Below, piece after piece: positions 59,007 through 64,000 of a stretch of DNA of 64,000 nt. The stretch covers positions 2,925,001 through 2,989,000 of the forward strand of contig CP019636.1 in NCBI GenBank assembly GCA_002163975.1, written 5' to 3'. Under the pieces are notes generated by a model, which was given only the letters and a program-made list of their open reading frames with translations, was not told where the DNA came from and did no database searches. The translations under genes were made by a program, and so were the position numbers. Numbering within the stretch: position 1 is the first letter of the stretch; every line of letters starts with the position of its first letter. Origin of the DNA: Nostocales cyanobacterium HT-58-2 (lineage in GTDB: Bacteria > Cyanobacteriota > Cyanobacteriia > Cyanobacteriales > Nostocaceae).

Positions 59007-59719
59007 AAAATAACAGACGTATCTTCAAACTTATAGCCGACCCCAACAACAGTTTTTACAAAAGTGGGATTAGTAGGATCTATCTCAATTTTTTTTCGCA
59101 ACCGCGCTATATGCGTATCCACCACGCGCTCATCACCAAAAAAGTTATCACCCCAAAGTTTATCGATAAGCTGGGTACGGTTCCACACTCGACCAGGATT
59201 ACTAATAAAGGTGCTTAACAAGTTAAATTCTAGGGTAGTTAAGTCCAGTATTTCTGGTTCCTCAGAATTATTCATTTGACGACTTATCGTCCGTTGCTCT
59301 AAATGGACAACAAAGTGTTTGGTACGGTATACCTGATTTTGTCCTCCGTGGCGGAGACTACGCCGCAATAGAGCTCGCACTCTCGCAATCAACTCTCTAG
59401 GGCTAAAGGGTTTGACCATGTAATCGTCAGCACCTGTAGACAAACCAATAACGCGATCAATTTCCTCAGCCTTAGCCGTAAGCATCAAAATATACGGGTC
59501 TTTTGCACCTGGTTTCTGTCGAATTCTTGCACAGACTTCCAAGCCATCTAAGCCAGGAATCATTAAGTCTAAGATGACTAAATCTGGTGATTGCTCCTGA
59601 AACATACGTAAGGCATTAAAACCATCGCTACTAGTGCGACAGGAAAAACCTTCCTTTTCTAGCGAAAGCTGAATTAATTGGGCAATTTCAGGTTTATCTT
59701 CAACGATTAGAATGTCCAT
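59003..59719 (-). CDS. OmpR-family response regulator
   Basis: A 238-residue regulator: receiver domain MDILIVEDKPEIAQLIQLSL with phospho-acceptor Asp51 (LVILDLMIPGLDG) and Lys in DYMVKPFSPREL, then a winged-helix DNA-binding domain (LTTLEFNLLSTFISNPGRVWNRTQLIDKLWG, ERVVDTHIARLRKKIE, VVGVGYKF). ATG 59719 begins the receiver properly; 59734 is an upstream alternative. It is first in a two-gene operon with the kinase. Confidence 0.94.
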   Translation of the reverse strand: MDILIVEDKPEIAQLIQLSLEKEGFSCRTSSDGFNALRMFQEQSPDLVILDLMIPGLDGLEVCARIRQKPGAKDPYILMLTAKAEEIDRVIGLSTGADDYMVKPFSPRELIARVRALLRRSLRHGGQNQVYRTKHFVVHLEQRTISRQMNNSEEPEILDLTTLEFNLLSTFISNPGRVWNRTQLIDKLWGDNFFGDERVVDTHIARLRKKIEIDPTNPTFVKTVVGVGYKFEDTSVIL

Positions 59720-59893
59720 ATAGATATGAGGCAAGCAAAATGCGCAAAGTCATTCCCTGGCTTGCCATTTTAACTGAAATTACGCCATGAGACTCCAGGT
59801 TTCCAAATAATTAGTAGTCAAAAATTTTACAAAACTAGTGTTATGTTTTTTGACTCTAGCCAGGCTGACCGCACATCGCCGTTTAAAAGTCTG

Positions 59894-60580
59894 TCATACA
59901 CCAGAATTTGACAGAGGTCGATAGTTGTAGCCTGGATTGGAATCTTTTTGAATGTATTGTTTAATTGTATCCATATCAATAAAGTCATCAGCAACATTAA
60001 TCAGGCTGTCGCTGGTCATTGAGCGTACGCTAACAATTTCAACCCGAATTCCTTGGTAGGAGAGAGCATTCACTGCATATGTTAAATCTCCATCTCCACT
60101 GACCAATACCCCAGTATCGTAGTAAGGAGCTAAATTCATCATATCTACAGCAATTTCTACATCTAGATTAGCTTTTTTGGAACCATCAGGAAACTGTACT
60201 AAATCTTTGGTGACGACTCGATAGCCATTACGACGCATCCAAAGCAAAAAACCCTGTTGTTTTTCATTTATGCGATCAACTCCAGTGTAAAAGAAAGCAC
60301 GTAAAAGCCTCGCATTCTCTGTGAGACAACAAAGAAGTTTTGAGTAGTCAATTTCAAGACCAAGTTGTAAACCTGCGTGAAATAAATTAGCCCCATCAAT
60401 GAAAATTGCTACTCGACCGCGATTGGAATTACTGAAAATACATTTATCATATGAAGTGTCTGACATTTTTATATCTTCATCTTTTTGACGAGTCTTCCTC
60501 TGACGTTTCTCTGGCAAATTTGAATCATCATTCAGTAATCTATATTGATTTTTTTCTTTGTTAAAATTAGCAATATTCAT
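59894..60580 (-). CDS. NYN domain (LabA/DUF88) family protein
   Basis: A 228-residue protein with a basic, disordered N-terminal ~50 residues and then a PIN-like NYN domain: VAIFIDGANLFHAGLQLGLEIDY (metal Asp), YTGVDRINEKQQGFLLWMRRNGYRVV, KKANLDVEIAVDMMNLA, TGVLVSGDGDLTYAVNALSYQGIRVEIVS. Asp residues for metal binding are retained, so RNase activity is possible. LabA of Synechococcus belongs to the same family and acts in circadian output; the function here is unproven. ATG 60580 follows AGAGGA by five bases. Confidence 0.85.
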   Translation of the reverse strand: MNIANFNKEKNQYRLLNDDSNLPEKRQRKTRQKDEDIKMSDTSYDKCIFSNSNRGRVAIFIDGANLFHAGLQLGLEIDYSKLLCCLTENARLLRAFFYTGVDRINEKQQGFLLWMRRNGYRVVTKDLVQFPDGSKKANLDVEIAVDMMNLAPYYDTGVLVSGDGDLTYAVNALSYQGIRVEIVSVRSMTSDSLINVADDFIDMDTIKQYIQKDSNPGYNYRPLSNSGV

Positions 60581-60767
60581 TGAATCCTCTAAATTTTAAA
60601 TGTTGTAGGTCTTTTTGGGAAAATTGACAAATATATAACTTGTACTGGGTTATCACCTTGATAAAAAATGGTTGAACAATGATAGGGTTGAACAAATGTC
60701 CCTCATCCTAACTTTCCAAAGTTGAAAATAAAAAACCTTGAGTTTTTTACTTTTGAACGGCAGTTGC
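60581..60767. other. Spacer upstream of the NYN gene
   Basis: Contains no gene. It holds the NYN gene promoter (minus strand) and runs into a repeat block. Confidence 0.3.
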
Positions 60768-61272
60768 TTCTCAAGAGTCCAGAGGCAGCGCGTATGCTTG
60801 CAGCACCCTTTGCGTCCACCCTAGTTGCCAGGGTTCGGGAAACTACCGTCACTGACTAGCTTCCTTCCCGCAGCTGCCTCACTACAGTGATGGACTTATA
60901 GCACCGCACTGCCTCGTTTTGAACACTAGTCGCCTCTGGAAGAACTGGTACGGTCTTCTCCCAAAGGGAGAGGCTAGCGCTAAGGGGTCTCATACCAGTC
61001 ACTACAACGGGGAACTAGACCGGGAAAACACCACTTGCTACCCTTCTCTTCTCCTGTCGGAGACGCTGCGCGTTGGCGTAGCCTGCGCTTTGCGCTTACG
61101 AGACGCACTCACGTTCGGGAACGCCTTTGGCGAACAAGTCGGCAGAGCCGGACGCCAGTTCCTATGAGAGCGGGAAACCCCTGCAGTACTAGCTTCGCAA
61201 CGCGCTGGCTCCTCAAGTGGAGTATCTGGCCTTGGAAACTCTCCTGAAGTGCTAACTCATCACGCGGCTGGC
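60768..61272. repeat. Dense ~500-bp block of interspersed repeats
   Basis: A non-coding G/C-rich mosaic: CAAGAGTCCAGAGG, CACTACAGTGATGG, CTTCTCTTCTCCTGTCGG, GGAGACGCTGCGC, GTTGGCGTAGCC, AACGCCTTTGGCGAACAAG, GACGCCAGTTCC. GTCACTGACTAGC and ACGCGGCTGGCTCC are also repeated in variant form inside the block (CGCTGGCTCCTCAAG near 61202 and CGGCTGGCTCCTCTTG near 61264). It shares modules with 9293-9420, 17411-17512 and 57318-57415. Open frames through it are artefacts of composition. Confidence 0.65.
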
Positions 61273-61884
61273 TCCTCTTGACTTCAAATAATATGCTTGC
61301 TCATTAGAAGGAGCACAGATATTTGGTTGCAGAGTCTACATGAGGAATTGACCCTAATTTTATTGTAACTAGGCTACGACTCATTGATGTGTCATACAAT
61401 ATTGAATTCATTAATTTTCCTAGTAAAATTCAAAAAATAACTATAATTTAAAAGTTGTATGTTCTTAGAGTAAAGAATTTTTTCATTATTGACAATATAA
61501 CTCAATTATCTTACAAGAATAATATTAATTTTCTACAACTTATTTAGAACCTATAAAACATATGAATTATATAAGATGTTTTGTTATGATTTTAAAGAAA
61601 AATAGACACTATACATTAATGATACCTATTTACATTTAGCGAGCTTATATCCATGTCGTAGCAGAGTAATAAAAACTGAAATTGAAATGTGATAGGAATT
61701 CTAATGACTTTTCATAAGAATATACTAGGTCAGACTGGTGTCAAGAATGCTTAAATTATTCAAAAGTTTTCAGAAATTTTATAAGACTTTTTGCTCAAGT
61801 TGACTCATGTGTCTTCATTGTAAGAAATAAAGCATAGGGCATATGCGTATGCTACTAATGCCCTAAACCATTGTAGAGAAATTT
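61273..61884. other. Very AT-rich spacer downstream of psbA
   Basis: About 610 bases, strikingly A/T-rich (61430-61600), with no frame or RNA I recognise. It abruptly follows the G/C-rich repeat block. Confidence 0.35.
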
Positions 61885-62955
61885 TTAACTAACTAGAACA
61901 GGTTGACCGCCAGAGAGAACTATTGGGAAATGATGAGCGTTGGGAGCATGCATCGCTTGTAACCCAAGACTTGCTCGATTGAGCAAATCTGCCTCCGTGC
62001 TAATGACTGTGCCTCGACTATCTAAGACAGAATGGTGGAAGTTAAATCCATTCAAGTTAAATGCCATCACGCATATACCCAGTGCAGCAAACCATATACC
62101 TACTGTTGGCAAAGTAGCTAAAAGCAAATGAAAAGTCCGGTGATTTTTACTGCTAAAAATAGGAAGCAGCAAACGACCCAGAAAACTATAGTGACTCACT
62201 AAAAAGCTATAAGTAGTTGTAGATTGACCAAATTTATACCCTGCTTCTGGAGGTTCATTTTCGTTAGTTAACCGAAAGATTGTTGAACTGACTAATGATC
62301 CGTGCAAAGTACTAAAGAGTGCGCCGCCAAAAACTCCAGCAACCCCTAGCATATGGAAGGGATGCATTAAGATATTATGGTCTGCTTGAAATGCCATCAT
62401 GAAATGAAAAGTACCTGCAATACCCAAAGGTAGACCATCAGAAAAGCTTCCTTGACCAATAGGGTAAATCAGCAAAACTGCCGTTGTTGCCATTGCTGGT
62501 GCAGAAAAAGCGACGGCAATCCATGGGCGTGAACCCAGGCGATAGCTTAATTCCCAAAGTCGCCCTAAGTAACACCAAATACCAATAAGAAAATGCAGTA
62601 CTATCAATTGGTAAGGACCACCATTGTAGAGCCATTCATCCAGGGAAGCGGCTTCCCAAACTGGATAAAAGTGCAAACCAATAGCGGCAGAGGTTGGCAC
62701 AACAGCAGCTGTTATTAAGTTATTACCGTCCATTAAAGAACCCATCACTGGCTCTCTAATGCCCTCCATGTCTACGCCAGGAGCAGCAACATAAGCCAAG
62801 ATAAAACAGGTGGTGGCTACTAGCATAGTAGGAATCATCAAAATGCCAAACCAGCCAATGTAGAGGCGATTTTCAGTGCTGGTTATCCACGCGCAAAAAA
62901 TATCCCATAGTTTGGAGAAATCGAGTTCCTTTCGACGCCGAACAATGGTGCTCAT
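61885..62955 (-). CDS. psbA: Divergent photosystem II D1 protein (rogue/sentinel-like)
   Basis: A 356-residue D1 homologue. Helices and core residues are kept: TyrZ at 164 (LLIYPIGQG), Asp173 (standard D170), His193 (H190), His201 (chlorophyll ligand H198), His218 (H215), Ser268 and His276 (H272). The oxygen-evolving ligands are altered: E189 becomes Asp192, E333 becomes Ala337, D342 becomes Val346, and A344, the normal C-terminus after processing, becomes Ser348 with eight more residues. Standard Gln/Glu130 next to pheophytin is Leu133. H332 and H337 remain ([11 protein letters not shown]). It should not support water oxidation well. This fits the rogue/sentinel class; ChlF is the main alternative. 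No far-red genes are nearby. Confidence 0.9.
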   Translation of the reverse strand: MSTIVRRRKELDFSKLWDIFCAWITSTENRLYIGWFGILMIPTMLVATTCFILAYVAAPGVDMEGIREPVMGSLMDGNNLITAAVVPTSAAIGLHFYPVWEAASLDEWLYNGGPYQLIVLHFLIGIWCYLGRLWELSYRLGSRPWIAVAFSAPAMATTAVLLIYPIGQGSFSDGLPLGIAGTFHFMMAFQADHNILMHPFHMLGVAGVFGGALFSTLHGSLVSSTIFRLTNENEPPEAGYKFGQSTTTYSFLVSHYSFLGRLLLPIFSSKNHRTFHLLLATLPTVGIWFAALGICVMAFNLNGFNFHHSVLDSRGTVISTEADLLNRASLGLQAMHAPNAHHFPIVLSGGQPVLVS

Positions 62956-63503
62956 TGTATCTTTATCCTATCTGAAGAGAAGGCTCGGAATTTTGATAAA
63001 AAGAGTCTGAAAAAAATAACTTGCAGCGTTTTCCAGATTTCTCTTATTAGGTTTTAAGTCGCAAATTTAGCAGTATAAACGTGTTTTTGTTGCTAACGTT
63101 ACAAACCACTAAATTTTAGATTTTCTCCGAGCACTCCAATTATAGAAAAATTATGAGCTAGATTTACCAATAGATTAAATTTATTTTGAAGCTTACTATA
63201 TTTGGGTTGTATCTGGTTTTGGTGAGCATTGCCCACTCTAAAGATACTTAAAATTTTAAAAAATAAAACCAAATTGGTATATATTGAACAATAATTGAAA
63301 ATAACTAACTAAAAGTTAATAAGGGAAGCCAAGGCTTCCCCTATCCTAAGAACTTGCAAGTAAAATTCAAGACATGATTACACAAGTGAATAATGATTTC
63401 TATCTGAATTGAATTGTGGCTGATAATAAGCAATTAAGCACTAATTGAAAACTTTTCTCAGATCTGTGTCGTACAATACTACAGTTTTTTATGGAATTTT
63501 ATA
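62956..63503. other. Spacer between psbA and the stress-protein gene
   Basis: 548 bases upstream of psbA. Apart from the hairpin at 63323-63340 I see no feature. It should include the psbA promoter on the minus strand. AGGATA lies before the psbA ATG as a modest ribosome site. Confidence 0.4.
63323..63340 (-). terminator. Hairpin downstream of the universal stress protein gene
   Basis: GGGAAGCC-AA-GGCTTCCC is a perfect 8-bp stem. On the minus strand it is followed by TTATTAACTTTTAG, so it may terminate the upstream usp transcript about 165 bases after its stop, before psbA. Confidence 0.55.
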
Positions 63504-64000
63504 TTAAACTGAAGTTGTGTCAAGCAATTGAGAAGCTTCTTTACTCTCATGAGTTGGTCCTTGTATTGTCAAAACTGAGCAGTGAGCATTGTGCAGGACG
63601 TAATTGCTGACACTACCTAGGAAAAACTCACTTAATCCTCTGCGACCTCGACGACCCACTACAATTAAGTCAGCCTGCCAACTACGAGCAACTTCACAAA
63701 TAACTCGACCAGGATCGCCAAGATTTTGAGAAAATTCTGTTTTCACACCCATGCGTAATGCTTGCTCAGCAAAAGAGCGCAGCATATCTAGCCTTTCTTG
63801 CTTTAATTGTTCCCATTGCTCCATATATTTATTCACAGCTTGAGTCTGTAAAGTCGGGTAAACACTATTAGGTGGTAGCAATACAGGGTTTAAGTATCCT
63901 CCATCGAAGGGAGAGAGAATATGTAGTAACATCACATCCCCGTGTACTGCTTCTGCTAAAGCAATGGCTTCATGAAAAATGTGCTGACTAATTTCAGAAT
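63504..64000 (-). CDS. Universal stress protein (UspA family), 5' end beyond window
   Basis: The frame runs off the right edge; at least 165 residues are visible. Upstream codons inside the window read SEISQHIFHEAIALAEAVHGDVMLLHIL, the normal first helix and second strand, so the start lies outside. The ATP-binding loop G-x2-G-x9-GS is seen in LIVVGRRGRRGLSEFFLGSVSNYVL, with the final strand CSVLTIQGP. It binds ATP and supports survival under stress in other bacteria. The linker between strand and helix (FDGGYLNPVLLPPNSVYPTL) is long, as in other cyanobacterial members. Confidence 0.9.
   Translation of the reverse strand, partial: SEISQHIFHEAIALAEAVHGDVMLLHILSPFDGGYLNPVLLPPNSVYPTLQTQAVNKYMEQWEQLKQERLDMLRSFAEQALRMGVKTEFSQNLGDPGRVICEVARSWQADLIVVGRRGRRGLSEFFLGSVSNYVLHNAHCSVLTIQGPTHESKEASQLLDTTSV

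Noticed and set aside
60919..61247. Open frames in the repeat block
   Set aside because: They consist of interspersed repeat modules that occur elsewhere in non-coding DNA.
61885..62955. Naming the D1 variant ChlF (chlorophyll f synthase)
   Set aside because: D170, H332 and H337 equivalents are retained and no far-red light genes are visible; the rogue class fits better, though a tree is needed.

Overview
The window is chromosomal DNA of a filamentous, probably Nostocales-type cyanobacterium. The signs are frequent GCGATCGC (HIP1) octamers inside genes, heptamer repeats in the rRNA spacer, a photosystem II D1 gene, AAA/WD40 remnants, an orthocaspase, several tnpB-only insertion sequences, and G/C-rich interspersed repeats in otherwise AT-rich spacers. 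No species is claimed.

Layout. 1-2 kb: start of an rrn operon on the minus strand (16S rRNA, then a tRNA-Ile cut by the window edge) with a near-consensus promoter. 2-6 kb: glyQ, a DUF4079 membrane protein and comEC. 6.2-16.4 kb: a stress/proteostasis block with yfdX-like, dnaK and clpB on the minus strand (clpB split by one in-frame stop), a general-stress protein with a ChaB-like tail, and a plus-strand SRPBCC / zinc dehydrogenase pair. 16.4-20.4 kb: accessory DNA with two diverged copies of a ~213-bp structured element flanking a TnpB element and an AAA/WD40 pseudogene. 20.8-26.3 kb: glycerol catabolism (glpK, glpD) around an LLM flavin monooxygenase and an SDR. 26.5-27.8 kb: an intact IS4-like element inserted exactly at the start codon of an Rrf2 regulator. 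28-32 kb: tRNA-Ser(CGA), a type II NADH dehydrogenase and a metallophosphatase. 32-36.5 kb: an OLD-family ATPase/TOPRIM nuclease and a DUF89 protein. 36.9-48.2 kb: glycosyltransferase-TPR, aspartate aminotransferase, class I aldolase, small proteins, a haem peroxidase convergent with a flavoprotein, tyrA and a Uma2 nuclease. 48.2-52.5 kb: an orthocaspase fused to DnaJ zinc-finger and C-terminal domains, divergent from an HtrA protease, then DUF1003. 52.8-55.7 kb: two tail-to-tail TnpB elements. 55.7-64 kb: small membrane proteins, a two-component system, a NYN protein, a repeat-rich spacer, a divergent psbA and a truncated universal stress protein gene.

The themes are protein quality control and stress (DnaK, ClpB, YfdX, caspase-DnaJ, HtrA, Usp) and RNA-guided TnpB elements. 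The strongest candidates for something undescribed are the caspase-DnaJ fusion at 48205-50211, the duplicated structured element at 16460-16670 and 19468-19682, and the opposed TnpB pair with complementary guide regions near 54.1 kb. The D1 variant at 61885-62955 has lost several oxygen-evolving-cluster ligands and is unlikely to be a standard D1. All family calls are from reading motifs; no database search was run.
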